NCBI RefSeq assembly: GCF_024320865.1 | Contig: NZ_JANDBD010000008.1 | Coordinates: 1-64,000 of the forward strand | DNA length: 64,000 nt | Source: Mycolicibacterium arenosum | GTDB lineage: Bacteria; Actinomycetota; Actinomycetes; Mycobacteriales; Mycobacteriaceae | Reading direction: 5' to 3' | In this document: piece after piece, positions 8,851 to 17,662 of the stretch | Layout: the number at the start of each line of letters is the position of its first letter | Numbering within the stretch: position 1 is the stretch's first letter | The notes under the pieces: generated by a model | The model's input: the letters and a program-made list of their open reading frames with translations, nothing else | The model's database searches: none | Told to the model about the DNA's origin: nothing | Position numbers and translations under genes: made by a program

Positions 8851-9324
8851 CTAACGCAGCTTCGCTCGCAGGGCCACGTTGACCGGCTCGGGCAGCAGTT
8901 CCGACACGTCGCCGCCCAGGGTCGCGACCTCCTTGGCGAGCGATGACGACACGAACGAGTAGCGCGGGGTGGTCGCGACGAAGAACGTGTCGACGCCCGC
9001 GACGTGTTTGTTCATCTGCGCCATCTGCAGTTCGTACTCGAAGTCCGTGCCGGTGCGCAGGCCCTTGACGATCGCAGTCAGACCGCGCGACTTCGCGAAG
9101 TCCACGACGAGCCCGGAGCCCGACTCGACGCGCAGATTCGGCAGGTGGGCGGTGGACTGGCGGATCAACTCGATGCGCTCCTCCGCGGTGAACATGCCGG
9201 TCTTGTTCGGGTTCACCAGGACGGCGACGACGATCTCGTCGAACTGGGCGGCAGCACGCTCGAAGACGTCGACGTGCCCGAGCGTGATCGGGTCGAAGGA
9301 TCCTGGGCACACCGCTCCGCTCAT
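8851..9324 (-). CDS. coaD: Phosphopantetheine adenylyltransferase
   Basis: Catalyses adenylyl transfer from ATP to 4'-phosphopantetheine, the penultimate step of coenzyme A synthesis. The 157-aa product starts MSGAVCPGSFDPITLGHVD, which contains the nucleotidyltransferase (T/H)xGH motif, and ends with the conserved YSFVSSSLAKEVA region. The start at ATG 9324 gives the normal family length; longer readings run into rsmD. rsmD is 11 bp upstream. A TAGCCT hexamer 8 nt before the ATG may give an extra, nearly leaderless transcript. Confidence 0.96.
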   Translation of the reverse strand: MSGAVCPGSFDPITLGHVDVFERAAAQFDEIVVAVLVNPNKTGMFTAEERIELIRQSTAHLPNLRVESGSGLVVDFAKSRGLTAIVKGLRTGTDFEYELQMAQMNKHVAGVDTFFVATTPRYSFVSSSLAKEVATLGGDVSELLPEPVNVALRAKLR

Positions 9325-9335
9325 GGTGAAGCAGG

Positions 9336-9893
9336 CTACGCGAACTCGCCGAACTCGAGCCGGGTGTCGCCGTAGCGCCGTGTCTGCCACGCCGTCCACC
9401 GGCCAGGCCAGGCCAACTCGGGACCCGCGGCGGCGCGCTCGACCACGGCGACCGTGCCGTCGGCCACCCACTCAGCCGTGACCAGCGCACTGAGCACGGC
9501 CTGGACGTCCGTCGCCGACACCTCGTAGGGCGGATCGGCGAACACCAGATCGGCGGGCTGTGGCGGTCGGCCGGTCAGCAGCGTGACCACCGGAACGTCG
9601 CGCACCACCGCGCCCGTCGCTCCGAGACTCCTCACGTTGTCGGCGATGACCGTCGCCGCCCGTCGGTCGGACTCGACGAATGTCGCGGACGCGGCACCGC
9701 GCGAAAGCGCCTCCAGTCCAAGGGCGCCGGAGCCGGCGTAGAGGTCCAGTACGGCGAGGCCGTCGAAGTCGAGGTGTGCGGCGAGCACGTTGAACAGCGA
9801 CTCCCTGACCCGATCGGTGGTGGGCCTGGTGCCGGATCCGGGGGGCACCGTGAGTCGACGCCCGCCGAACCTCCCACCGATGATCCGGGTCAG
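9336..9893 (-). CDS. rsmD: 16S rRNA (guanine966-N2)-methyltransferase RsmD, apparent CTG start
   Basis: SAM-dependent methyltransferase of 16S rRNA. Motifs are the Rossmann loop LDLYAGSGALGLEAL and the catalytic FADPPYE. The first conventional start is GTG at 9848, but the reading frame upstream of it encodes TRIIGGRFGGRRL, the conserved N-terminus of this family, and contains no ATG, GTG or TTG before the frame closes. The likely initiator is CTG at 9893, which overlaps the pyc stop as CTGA, with a G-run 6 nt upstream acting as ribosome-binding site. From CTG the product is 185 aa; from GTG it would be 170 aa and lack the conserved head. coaD follows. Confidence 0.85.
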   Translation of the reverse strand: MTRIIGGRFGGRRLTVPPGSGTRPTTDRVRESLFNVLAAHLDFDGLAVLDLYAGSGALGLEALSRGAASATFVESDRRAATVIADNVRSLGATGAVVRDVPVVTLLTGRPPQPADLVFADPPYEVSATDVQAVLSALVTAEWVADGTVAVVERAAAGPELAWPGRWTAWQTRRYGDTRLEFGEFA

Positions 9894-12800
9894 GTTGAAC
9901 CCCCGGTCGATTCCCCGGTCGCTTCGCTCCTGCCCGCCGGACCGACGACCACCAGCAGGTCCCCACCCTCGACCTGCGCGGTCTCCGCCACCGCCACCCG
10001 AGCGACGGTGCCCGCCTTGGGCGCGGTGATCGCCGCCTCCATCTTCATGGCCTCGATGGTCGCGATCGTCTGACCCGCCTCGACGGCGTCGCCGGCCCTG
10101 GCGGTGACGGTGACGACGCCCGCGAACGGCGCGGCGACGTGGTCGGGGTTGGTCTTGTCGGCCTTCTCCGCAGCGGGCACTTCGCTGGCCACGGACTCGT
10201 CACGCACCAGAACCGGCCGCAACTGGCCGTTGATGATGCACATGACGGTGCGCATGCCGCGCTCGTCGGGTTCGGAGATGGCCTCCAGGCCGACGATGAG
10301 GTCGACGCCCTTGTCGATCTGGATGCGGTGCTCGTCACCGTGGCGCAGACCGAAGAAGAACTGGTTGGCGCTCAACCTCGAGGTGTCGCCGTAGATCTCG
10401 CGATGCGACTCGAATTCCTTGGTGGGACCGGGGAACAGGAGTCGGTTCAACGTCGCCTGACGCTGCGGGCCGGGCTCGGCGAGCAGCTTCTCGTCGTCGG
10501 CGGCCAACTCCTGCAACGGTTTCGGTTCGGCACGACCCTCGAGGGCCTTGGTGCGCAGGGGTTCGGGCCAGCCGCCGGGCGGGTCGCCGAGTTCGCCGCG
10601 CAGGAATCCGATGACGGAGTCGGGGATGTCGTAGTGCGCGGGGTCGGCCGCGAACTCGTCGGCCGTGGTGCCCGCGCCCACCAGGGCCAGCGCGAGGTCG
10701 CCGACGACCTTGCTCGACGGCGTGACCTTGACCAGTCGGCCGAGGATCCGGTCGGCACCGGCGTAGGCCTCCTCGATCTGCTCGAAGCGTCCGCCCAGTC
10801 CCAGCGCGATGGCCTGCTGGCGCAGGTTGCTCAACTGCCCGCCAGGGATCTCGTGGGTGTAGACCCGCCCGGTGGGGGCAGGCAACCCGGATTCGAACGG
10901 TTCGTAGACCCGGCGCAGCGCCTCCCAGTACGGCTCCAACGCGCAGACGGCGTCGAGATCGATGCCGGTGTCACGGTCGCTGTGCGCCGCGGCGGCCACG
11001 ATCGAGGACAGTGCGGGCTGGCTGGTGGTGCCCGCCAGCGGGGCGGCGGCGCCGTCGACCGCGGACGCGCCGGCCTGCCACGCCGCGAGATAGGTGGCCA
11101 ACTGACCGCCGGGGGTGTCATGGGTGTGCACGTGCACGGGCAGATCAAAACGGCTGCGTAGCGCGGTGACCAGGGTGGTGGCCGCCGGTGGCCGCAGCAG
11201 CCCCGCCATGTCCTTGATGGCCAGCACGTGAGCGCCGGCGTCGACGATCCGTTCGGCGAGACGCAGCCAGTAGTCCAGCGTGTAGAGCGTCTCGTTCGGG
11301 TTGGACAGGTCGCCGGTGTAGGACATCGCCACTTCCGCGACCGCGGTGCCGGTCTCGCGCACCGCGTCGATCGCCGGGCGCATCGAGTCGACGTTGTTCA
11401 GCGCGTCGAAGATCCGGAAGATGTCGACTCCGGTGCGGGTGGCCTCGTCGACGAACGCGTGCGTGACCAGTTCGGGGTAGGGGGTGTAGCCGACGGTGTT
11501 ACGGCCGCGCAGCAGCATCTGCAGGCAGATGTTCGGGATCGCCTCGCGCAACGACGCGAGCCGTTCCCACGGGTCCTCCTTCAGGAACCGCAGCGCCACA
11601 TCGTAAGTCGCCCCACCCCAACACTCGATCGACAGCAGTTGCGGGGTCATCCTGGCCACGTACGGCGCCACCGCCAGCAGCCCCGACGAGCGCACCCGCG
11701 TCGCCAGCAGCGACTGATGGGCATCGCGGAACGTGGTGTCGGTGACACCGACCGCGGGAGAGTCCCTGAGCCACCGGGCGAAACCCTCGGGCCCGAGTTC
11801 GACGAGGCGCTGCTTGGAACCGGCGGGCGGTGGCGCGTCCACGTCGATCTCGGGCAGCTTGTCCTGGGGGTAGACGCGCTCCCGGTCGCGATACGGCGAG
11901 TTGACCGTGACCTCGGCCAGGTAGGTGAGCATCTTGGTGCCGCGGTCGGCGGGGATGTGCGCGGTCAGCAACTGCGGCCGATCGTCGATGAACGACGTCG
12001 TCACCCGGCCCGCCCGGAAATCCGGGTCGTCGAGCACGGCCTGCAGGAACGGGATGTTGGTGCTGACGCCGCGAATGCGGAACTCCGCCAGCGCCCGCTT
12101 CGCCCGCGCCGCCGCGATCGAGAAATCCCGGCCGCGGCACGTCAGCTTCACCAGCATCGAATCGAAGTGCGCGGAGATCTCGGCCCCCAGATTGGTGCCG
12201 CCGTCGAGGCGGATCCCCGCTCCGCCCGGTGACCGGTAGCCGGTGATCCGGCCGGTGTCGGGACGGAAACCCTTCGCCGGATCCTCGGTGGTGATCCGGC
12301 ACTGCATCGCCGCACCACGGATCTGCAGGCTGTCCTGACTCAGACCGAGATCGTCCAGGGTCTCCCCCGCGGCGATCCGCAACTGCGAGGACACCAGGTC
12401 CACATCGGTGATCTCCTCGGTCACCGTGTGCTCCACCTGAATCCGTGGATTGCACTCGATGAACACGTGATTGCCCCGCTCATCGAGCAGGAACTCGACC
12501 GTGCCCGCGCAGAAGTACCCGATCTGCCGGGCGAACGCCACCGCGTCGGCGCACATCCGGTCCCGCAACTCCGCAGGCAGATTCGGCGCGGGAGCGAGCT
12601 CGATCACCTTCTGATGGCGGCGCTGGACACTGCAGTCCCGCTCGAAGAGATGGATCACCTCGCCGCGGGCGTCGGCCAGGATCTGCACCTCGATGTGGCG
12701 CGGGTTGATCACCGCCTGCTCGAGGTACACCGTCGGATCACCGAACGCCGACTCCGCCTCCCGGCTCGCGGCCTCGATCGCCTCGGGCAGCGCCGAACGC

Positions 12801-13318
12801 TCGGCGACGTGGCGCATCCCGCGCCCCCCACCGCCCGAGACCGCCTTGACGAAGAGGGGAAACGTCATGCCCTCGGCAGCCGCGACCAATTCGTCCACCG
12901 ACGCCGACGGCGCCGCGGACGCCAGCACCGGCAGTCCCGCATCACGCGCCGCGGCGATCGCGCGCGCCTTGTTACCCGTCAACTCCAGCACGTGGGCACC
13001 GGGACCGACGAACGTGATCCCGGCCTCCGCGCACGCGCTCGCCAACTCCGGGTTCTCCGAGAGGAACCCGTAACCCGGATACACCGCGTCGGCCCCGGAA
13101 TGGCGCGCCACCCGGATGATCTCGTCCACGGACAGGTACGCCCGGACCGGGTGACCCTCGTCGCCGATCTGATACGACTCGTCGGCCTTCAACCGGTGCG
13201 GCGAATTGCGGTCCTCGAATGCGTACACCGCCACCGTGGCGATATCCATCTCGTACGCGGCGCGAAAAGCGCGGATCGCGATCTCTCCACGGTTGGCGAC
13301 GAGCAGCTTAGAAATCAC
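9890..13318 (-). CDS. pyc: Pyruvate carboxylase
   Basis: Biotin enzyme that carboxylates pyruvate to oxaloacetate (anaplerosis). The 1142-aa single chain has all domains in order: biotin carboxylase (about 1-450, with the ATP-grasp region GGGGRGMR), the carboxyltransferase barrel (from about 530, with TDTTFRDAHQS), the linker domain and a C-terminal biotinyl domain with EAMKMEA, whose Lys1092 is the biotinylation site. The start is GTG at 13318, 20 bp from the VKOR gene. The last 12-15 residues run through dispersed repeat copy 2 and are not typical of the family. The stop overlaps the rsmD initiator. Confidence 0.97.
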   Translation of the reverse strand: MISKLLVANRGEIAIRAFRAAYEMDIATVAVYAFEDRNSPHRLKADESYQIGDEGHPVRAYLSVDEIIRVARHSGADAVYPGYGFLSENPELASACAEAGITFVGPGAHVLELTGNKARAIAAARDAGLPVLASAAPSASVDELVAAAEGMTFPLFVKAVSGGGGRGMRHVAERSALPEAIEAASREAESAFGDPTVYLEQAVINPRHIEVQILADARGEVIHLFERDCSVQRRHQKVIELAPAPNLPAELRDRMCADAVAFARQIGYFCAGTVEFLLDERGNHVFIECNPRIQVEHTVTEEITDVDLVSSQLRIAAGETLDDLGLSQDSLQIRGAAMQCRITTEDPAKGFRPDTGRITGYRSPGGAGIRLDGGTNLGAEISAHFDSMLVKLTCRGRDFSIAAARAKRALAEFRIRGVSTNIPFLQAVLDDPDFRAGRVTTSFIDDRPQLLTAHIPADRGTKMLTYLAEVTVNSPYRDRERVYPQDKLPEIDVDAPPPAGSKQRLVELGPEGFARWLRDSPAVGVTDTTFRDAHQSLLATRVRSSGLLAVAPYVARMTPQLLSIECWGGATYDVALRFLKEDPWERLASLREAIPNICLQMLLRGRNTVGYTPYPELVTHAFVDEATRTGVDIFRIFDALNNVDSMRPAIDAVRETGTAVAEVAMSYTGDLSNPNETLYTLDYWLRLAERIVDAGAHVLAIKDMAGLLRPPAATTLVTALRSRFDLPVHVHTHDTPGGQLATYLAAWQAGASAVDGAAAPLAGTTSQPALSSIVAAAAHSDRDTGIDLDAVCALEPYWEALRRVYEPFESGLPAPTGRVYTHEIPGGQLSNLRQQAIALGLGGRFEQIEEAYAGADRILGRLVKVTPSSKVVGDLALALVGAGTTADEFAADPAHYDIPDSVIGFLRGELGDPPGGWPEPLRTKALEGRAEPKPLQELAADDEKLLAEPGPQRQATLNRLLFPGPTKEFESHREIYGDTSRLSANQFFFGLRHGDEHRIQIDKGVDLIVGLEAISEPDERGMRTVMCIINGQLRPVLVRDESVASEVPAAEKADKTNPDHVAAPFAGVVTVTARAGDAVEAGQTIATIEAMKMEAAITAPKAGTVARVAVAETAQVEGGDLLVVVGPAGRSEATGESTGGST
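9911..9950 (-). repeat. Short dispersed repeat, copy 2 (inside the pyc tail)
   Basis: Carries the same 21-nt core (9919-9939) as copy 1, followed by ACCGACGACC. It lies within the last codons of pyc, after the biotinyl domain, where it encodes the stretch VVGPAGRSEATG, and it ends 18 nt upstream of the proposed rsmD start. It has therefore been fixed in a coding tail. Confidence 0.75.
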
Positions 13319-13338
13319 GGCAGATCACGCCGTAAACC

Positions 13339-13944
13339 CTAGATGAGGGTGGACCAGTAATCCCAGAACTGGGCGAGGATCATCAGCACCACCGCGGTGA
13401 ACCACAGGGCGACCAGCGACCAGCGCCACTGGTAGAGGAACCTGGCGATCGGATTGCCCGCGAGCGGTTGCAGGGCGATCGACGTCACGACCGCCAGCAA
13501 GGGGATCGTCACCGTCCACACCACCATGCAGTACGGGCAGAGCGCGTCGATGCGATACAGACTCTGGAAGATCAGCCAGTGCACGAACACCGTGCCGAGC
13601 AGCGTGCCGACCGCGAGACCCTGCCAATACCACTGCGGCAGTTGCACCTTCGACACGGCGAGCACACCGGTCACGAGCACCACGGTGAACGCGACGATGC
13701 CGACCAGCGAGTTGGGGAAACCGAACGCCGACGCCTGCGGGGTGACCATCACCGAACCGCAGGACAGCACCGGGTTGATGCTGCACGACGGCACGTACGC
13801 CGGATCGATGAGAAGTTCGACCTTCTCGATCGTCAGGGCGGTCGCCGCGGCCAGCCCGATGGCACCCGCGACGAGCACCCAGACCGCACTCGCGTGCGGG
13901 ACCCGCACCCCGGTGCGGGTCTCCTCCGGCGCGGTGACGGTCAC
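13339..13944 (-). CDS. Vitamin K epoxide reductase family protein (VKOR)
   Basis: 201-aa polytopic membrane protein that re-oxidises a DsbA-type partner and passes electrons to menaquinone. Four or five hydrophobic spans are visible. The VKOR cysteines are present: Cys54 and Cys62 in the loop PSCSINPVLSCGS, and the quinone-proximal CPYC (Cys136, Cys139). The start is GTG at 13944, overlapping the stop of the dsbA-like gene as GTGA, so the two are translationally coupled. The pair matches Rv2968c-Rv2969c. Confidence 0.95.
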   Translation of the reverse strand: MTVTAPEETRTGVRVPHASAVWVLVAGAIGLAAATALTIEKVELLIDPAYVPSCSINPVLSCGSVMVTPQASAFGFPNSLVGIVAFTVVLVTGVLAVSKVQLPQWYWQGLAVGTLLGTVFVHWLIFQSLYRIDALCPYCMVVWTVTIPLLAVVTSIALQPLAGNPIARFLYQWRWSLVALWFTAVVLMILAQFWDYWSTLI

Positions 13945-14744
13945 GGCGCCGGCGCGGGAGCGGGCATGGACGGCGGCGGCGGGGGCACCGGCTGCGACGG
14001 CGCGGCCGTCAGACCGGGCACGTCGCCGACGATCTCCTTGATCTTGGCGACCAGGGCGTCCGGCGTCGAGTACTGGTAGTCCTCGCCGTTGATCTTCACG
14101 GTCGGCGTGGCCCTGGTTCCGGTGTTGCCCGCCAGGTCGCTCACCATGTCGGTGTAGCGACCGCTGTTGATGCAGTTGGGCACGTCGCCCACCGCACCGG
14201 CCTGGCGGGCCGTCTCGACGAGCGCCGCGTCGTCGGGGAACACCGTGCCGGTCTCGCTGGGCTGCTGGGCGTACAGCGCGGCGTGGAAGCGGCTGAAGAC
14301 CTCTTTGTTCGGGGTCTTGTCCTCGTCCGCCACGCAGTACGCTGCTGCGCCCGCCCGCGACGAGTAGTTCTGCGTGGCCGGGGAGTCGAGAATCGCCACC
14401 ATGTAGTAGTCGACGGCGACGGCTCCGCTGTTGATGAGCTGCGTGATCGTGGGGCCGTACTCGCCCTCGAATCGACGGCACACCGGGCACAGGAAGTCCT
14501 CGTACATCGAGATGACGGCCTTGGGCTCGCTGGTGCCGTCCTTGGTGATGACGTTGCTCGTCGCCACCCGGATCGCCTTCGCCTCACCGTCGGCGGGCTT
14601 CTTGCCGTACAGCACGATGTACCCGAACAGCGCCGCCGCGATGACGATGACCGTCGCGGTGAGCGCGATCCGAATCAGCATGCTCCGCTTGCGGTCGGCG
14701 GCCTTGAGGTCGTAGGCCGCGGTCTTCTTGGGTTTTTGAGCCAC
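13941..14744 (-). CDS. DsbA-like membrane-anchored thiol oxidoreductase
   Basis: 267-aa thioredoxin-fold protein that introduces disulfides into exported proteins. A single N-terminal membrane segment (about 22-46) anchors it. The active site is CPVC (Cys86, Cys89) in YEDFLCPVCRRFE, and the cis-Pro loop is RATPTVKI. The C-terminus is a Pro/Ala tail. The start is GTG at 14744, with TACATT (14756-14751) exactly 6 nt upstream, which indicates a leaderless mRNA for the dsbA-VKOR operon. It overlaps the VKOR gene by 4 nt, and VKOR is its likely re-oxidation partner. Confidence 0.95.
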   Translation of the reverse strand: MAQKPKKTAAYDLKAADRKRSMLIRIALTATVIVIAAALFGYIVLYGKKPADGEAKAIRVATSNVITKDGTSEPKAVISMYEDFLCPVCRRFEGEYGPTITQLINSGAVAVDYYMVAILDSPATQNYSSRAGAAAYCVADEDKTPNKEVFSRFHAALYAQQPSETGTVFPDDAALVETARQAGAVGDVPNCINSGRYTDMVSDLAGNTGTRATPTVKINGEDYQYSTPDALVAKIKEIVGDVPGLTAAPSQPVPPPPPSMPAPAPAP

Positions 14745-14787
14745 GGCACTAATGTACCGGCGTCCCCGACCCGCTTCGGAGCCGCTC

Positions 14788-15900
14788 TCAGGCTCGGGTC
14801 AGATGTGCGCGAACAGCGGAAACCACCTCGAGGGTCGCGGTCTCACTGTCACCGCCCAGGGGGAAGAAGTTCGCGAACCCGTGGACGAGGGTGCCGTAGC
14901 GCCGGTGGTCGACCGCGACACCGGCCGCGACCAGTGCCTCCGCGTAGCTGTCCCCCTCGTCGCGCAGCGGGTCGAAACCCGCGGTGACGACGAGCGCGGG
15001 TGGCAGGCCGGAGAGGTCGTCGGCGAGCAGCGGCGAGATCCGCGGGTCGGCGGTGTCGATCGACGCACCGTCGAGATAGAGGCGCTCGAACCAGTCCATA
15101 TCGGATCTGGTGAGGAAGAACCCGTCGGAGAACAGCCCCTTGGAGCGGGTGTCGCCGTGGAACGAGTAGACGACCGGATAGAACAGCAGTTGCAGCGCGG
15201 GTAGCTGCGCGCGGTCGTCGCGAGCCAGCATCGAGACGACGGCGGCGAGGTTGCCACCGGCACTGTCGCCGCCGACCGCCACCCGGAGCGGGTCGGCACC
15301 CAGGTCGGCGGCGTGGTCGAGGGCCCAGCGGTAGGCGGCGTACGCGTCGTCCACCGCGGCGGGCGCCTCGTGCTCGGGCGCCAGCCGGTAGTCCACCGAG
15401 ATGACGTGTGCGGCACCGTCGCGGCACAGGAGACGACACAGCGCGTCGTGAGTGGTGATGTCGCCCACCGTGAAACCGCCGCCGTGATAGAAGACCAGCA
15501 GCGGCGCGCCGTCCGGGGCCGCGGGGGCGTAGTGCCTGGCGCGCAGGGGGCCGGCCGCGCCGGTCACCGTGATGTCGTTGCTGGCCACGATGATCGGGGC
15601 GTCGATCGCGCCGGCGAGCGAACGGAGTTGGTTGCGCGCGACGGCGATGTCATCGCTGGCGACCAGCCCGCTCAGTCCGGACGCCTTCTGCATGGTGAGC
15701 ATCAGCTGCAGCGTGGTGTCGAGCGTGTTGCCGTCGACGCTGACTCTGCGGCGACCGAGGAGCACGCGCTTGACGGGATCGGGGATGCGCGGGAGGGCCC
15801 GCAGTGCGACGCCGCTGACCGCGTTGAGCGCGGCGAGCCTGGCACGGCTCGGCCGGCCCGCCACGGCGTGCGGAATCTCACGGACGGCAGCTTGGCTCAT
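14788..15900 (-). CDS. lipN: LipN-type esterase/lipase (HSL family)
   Basis: 370-aa alpha/beta-hydrolase of the hormone-sensitive-lipase group. The oxyanion motif HGGG is at 139-142 and the nucleophile elbow GDSAGG at 211-216 (Ser213); the remaining triad is plausibly the Asp in AGFDPLRDEG and the His in LVHGFANFF. It has no signal peptide, so it is cytosolic or peripheral. It matches Rv2970c by position and motifs. The start is ATG at 15900, with TAGCGT 8 nt upstream, and it is divergent from the aldo-keto reductase. The natural substrate is unknown from sequence. Confidence 0.9.
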   Translation of the reverse strand: MSQAAVREIPHAVAGRPSRARLAALNAVSGVALRALPRIPDPVKRVLLGRRRVSVDGNTLDTTLQLMLTMQKASGLSGLVASDDIAVARNQLRSLAGAIDAPIIVASNDITVTGAAGPLRARHYAPAAPDGAPLLVFYHGGGFTVGDITTHDALCRLLCRDGAAHVISVDYRLAPEHEAPAAVDDAYAAYRWALDHAADLGADPLRVAVGGDSAGGNLAAVVSMLARDDRAQLPALQLLFYPVVYSFHGDTRSKGLFSDGFFLTRSDMDWFERLYLDGASIDTADPRISPLLADDLSGLPPALVVTAGFDPLRDEGDSYAEALVAAGVAVDHRRYGTLVHGFANFFPLGGDSETATLEVVSAVRAHLTRA

Positions 15901-16007
15901 GATCAGTGACGCTAGCGCGCGCAGCGGGAGATGCGGAAGATTAGGTAGCTCGTAAGCGTCGGTAATATCGTCAGGTCCCGCACGTCAACTTCAACAAGTA
16001 GGTGGAC

Positions 16008-16847
16008 ATGACCTCCCCGGCTGCTATTCCCAATGTCGCGCTCAACGATGAGAATTCCATCCCTGCGCTCGGCATCGGCGTCGGTGAGCTCTCGGACGCC
16101 GACACCGAGCGCGCGGTCGCCGCGGCACTCGAGATCGGCATCCGGCTGATCGACACCGCCGCCGCCTACGGCAACGAGGCGATCGTCGGTAAGGCGATCC
16201 GCGAGTCGGGTGTCCCCCGCGCCGAGATCTTCGTGACGACGAAGCTGGCCACCGAGGATCAGGGCTTCAAGGCCACCCAGGACGCGATCGGCGCGAGCCT
16301 CGAGCGGCTCGGCCTCGACTACGTCGACCTGTACCTGATCCACTGGCCGGCGGGCAATCCCGACAAGTACATCGACAGCTTCGGCGGCATGATGCGGCAG
16401 AAGGACGTCGGAACCGTCAAGTCGATCGGCGTGTGCAACTTCCAGGCCGAGGATCTGTCGAACATCATCGATCTGGCCTACTTCGTGCCCGCGGTGAACC
16501 AGATCGAACTGCACCCGTTGCTGAATCAGGCTGAGCTGCGGGCGGTTAACGCCGAGCACGGGATCGTCACCGAGGCCTACGGGCCGCTGGGCGTCGGCGC
16601 GCTGTTGGAGAACCCGACCGTCACCTCCGTGGCAGGCGAGTACGGCAAGACCCCCGCGCAGGTGCTGATCCGCTGGAGCCTGCAGCTGGGCAACGTCGTG
16701 ATCCCGCGGTCGTCGTCGCCGGAGCGGATCGCGCAGAACGCCGACGTCTTCGAGTTCGAGCTGGCGGCCGAGCACATGGACGCGCTCAACGCCCTCGACG
16801 ACGGCACCCGGTTCCGTCCGGATCCGGCTACCTACACGGGCACCTAG
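16008..16847 (+). CDS. Aldo-keto reductase
   Basis: 279-aa NADPH-dependent aldo-keto reductase matching Rv2971 by position. The AKR tetrad is visible: Asp and Tyr in DTAAAYGNE, Lys in TTKLATED and His in LIHWPAG; the cofactor-binding tail is VIPRSSSPERI. It probably reduces dicarbonyls or other aldehydes. I prefer ATG 16008 over the in-frame GTG at 16002, because AGTAGGTGG just upstream suits the ATG. A TAATAT hexamer at 15963-15968 is a candidate -10 box, within a 107-bp divergent region shared with lipN. Confidence 0.93.
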   Translation: MTSPAAIPNVALNDENSIPALGIGVGELSDADTERAVAAALEIGIRLIDTAAAYGNEAIVGKAIRESGVPRAEIFVTTKLATEDQGFKATQDAIGASLERLGLDYVDLYLIHWPAGNPDKYIDSFGGMMRQKDVGTVKSIGVCNFQAEDLSNIIDLAYFVPAVNQIELHPLLNQAELRAVNAEHGIVTEAYGPLGVGALLENPTVTSVAGEYGKTPAQVLIRWSLQLGNVVIPRSSSPERIAQNADVFEFELAAEHMDALNALDDGTRFRPDPATYTGT

Positions 16848-16912
16848 CCACGATTCGGGCTCGCACCGTCGGCGCGGTGCTGGGGCGATTCGGTCGGCGA
16901 ATGAGGAGATCG

Positions 16913-17287
16913 ATGTCGTGGCGTGACCGACGGCCGACCCACGAGGTCGGCACCGACCCCGATTACCGCTTCACGCTGGCCAACGAGCGAACGTTCCTGG
17001 CGTGGTTCAGAACCGGACTCGCGCTGCTCGCCGGTGCCATCGCCTTAGCCAGTCTGGTACACGACTTCGGTCCGCGGCCGATGCGCATGACGATCATCGT
17101 CATCCTGTTGGTGTTGTCCTTGACCGTGGTGGTGGGCGCCTACGTCCGCTGGGATCGCACCGAGCGCGCTCTTCGGGAGAACCGCTCACTGCCCCGCGAC
17201 CCACTCCCGAAGCTGATCGTTGCGGGGGCGGCCATTGTCGTCATCGCAGCCGCCGTACTGGTGTTCCTGGCGGAGAGCGGGCTGTGA
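16913..17287 (+). CDS. DUF202 (YidH-type) membrane protein
   Basis: 124-aa small integral membrane protein. The DUF202 motif LANERTFLAWFRTGLALLAGA starts near residue 22, and three hydrophobic spans follow. I chose ATG 16913 because GAGGAG lies 5 nt upstream; an in-frame GTG at 16877 would add an arginine-rich leader without a ribosome-binding site. It overlaps the next gene as GTGA, so the two DUF202 proteins are co-produced and may form a heteromer. No function is established for the family. Confidence 0.85.
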   Translation: MSWRDRRPTHEVGTDPDYRFTLANERTFLAWFRTGLALLAGAIALASLVHDFGPRPMRMTIIVILLVLSLTVVVGAYVRWDRTERALRENRSLPRDPLPKLIVAGAAIVVIAAAVLVFLAESGL

Positions 17288-17613
17288 CCGAGGCCGGGCT
17301 GTTCGACGTCGGGGCGCAGGCCGAGCGGACGGCTCTCGCGTGGCAGCGCACCGCGATCGGGCTCCTGGCCAATGGCGCCCTTCTGTGCCGCTGGAGTCTG
17401 GTCGAGCACCTGCCCGTTTGGCCCGCCGTCGTGTTGACGGCGGGTGCGGGCCTGGCGCTTCTCGCCGTGGTGCCGGCGCGCTACCGCCGCATCGTGGGCG
17501 CGGTTCGATCCGGACGGAACCCGATCGCGCGGTTCGCCATGCCGGCGGTGGTCGTCGGATTCACCGCGGTGATCGCGCTTGTCGTCACCCAGGTGTGCGC
17601 GCTGTCCGCGTGA
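17284..17613 (+). CDS. Second DUF202 membrane protein
   Basis: 109-aa protein of the same family as its upstream neighbour, with the motif AQAERTALAWQRTAIGLLANGALL and three predicted membrane spans. The start is GTG at 17284, overlapping the preceding stop (GTGA). DUF202 genes commonly occur as such pairs. It ends 50 bp from the convergent HNH nuclease gene; no clear terminator hairpin is seen between them. Confidence 0.85.
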   Translation: MTEAGLFDVGAQAERTALAWQRTAIGLLANGALLCRWSLVEHLPVWPAVVLTAGAGLALLAVVPARYRRIVGAVRSGRNPIARFAMPAVVVGFTAVIALVVTQVCALSA

Positions 17614-17662
17614 ATCGAATGCACGCCGGGAGCTGGGATGGCCGCGCGGCGAACAACCGACG

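Noticed and set aside
17614..17662. A terminator between the DUF202 pair and the HNH nuclease gene
   Set aside because: No stem of useful length was found by eye.
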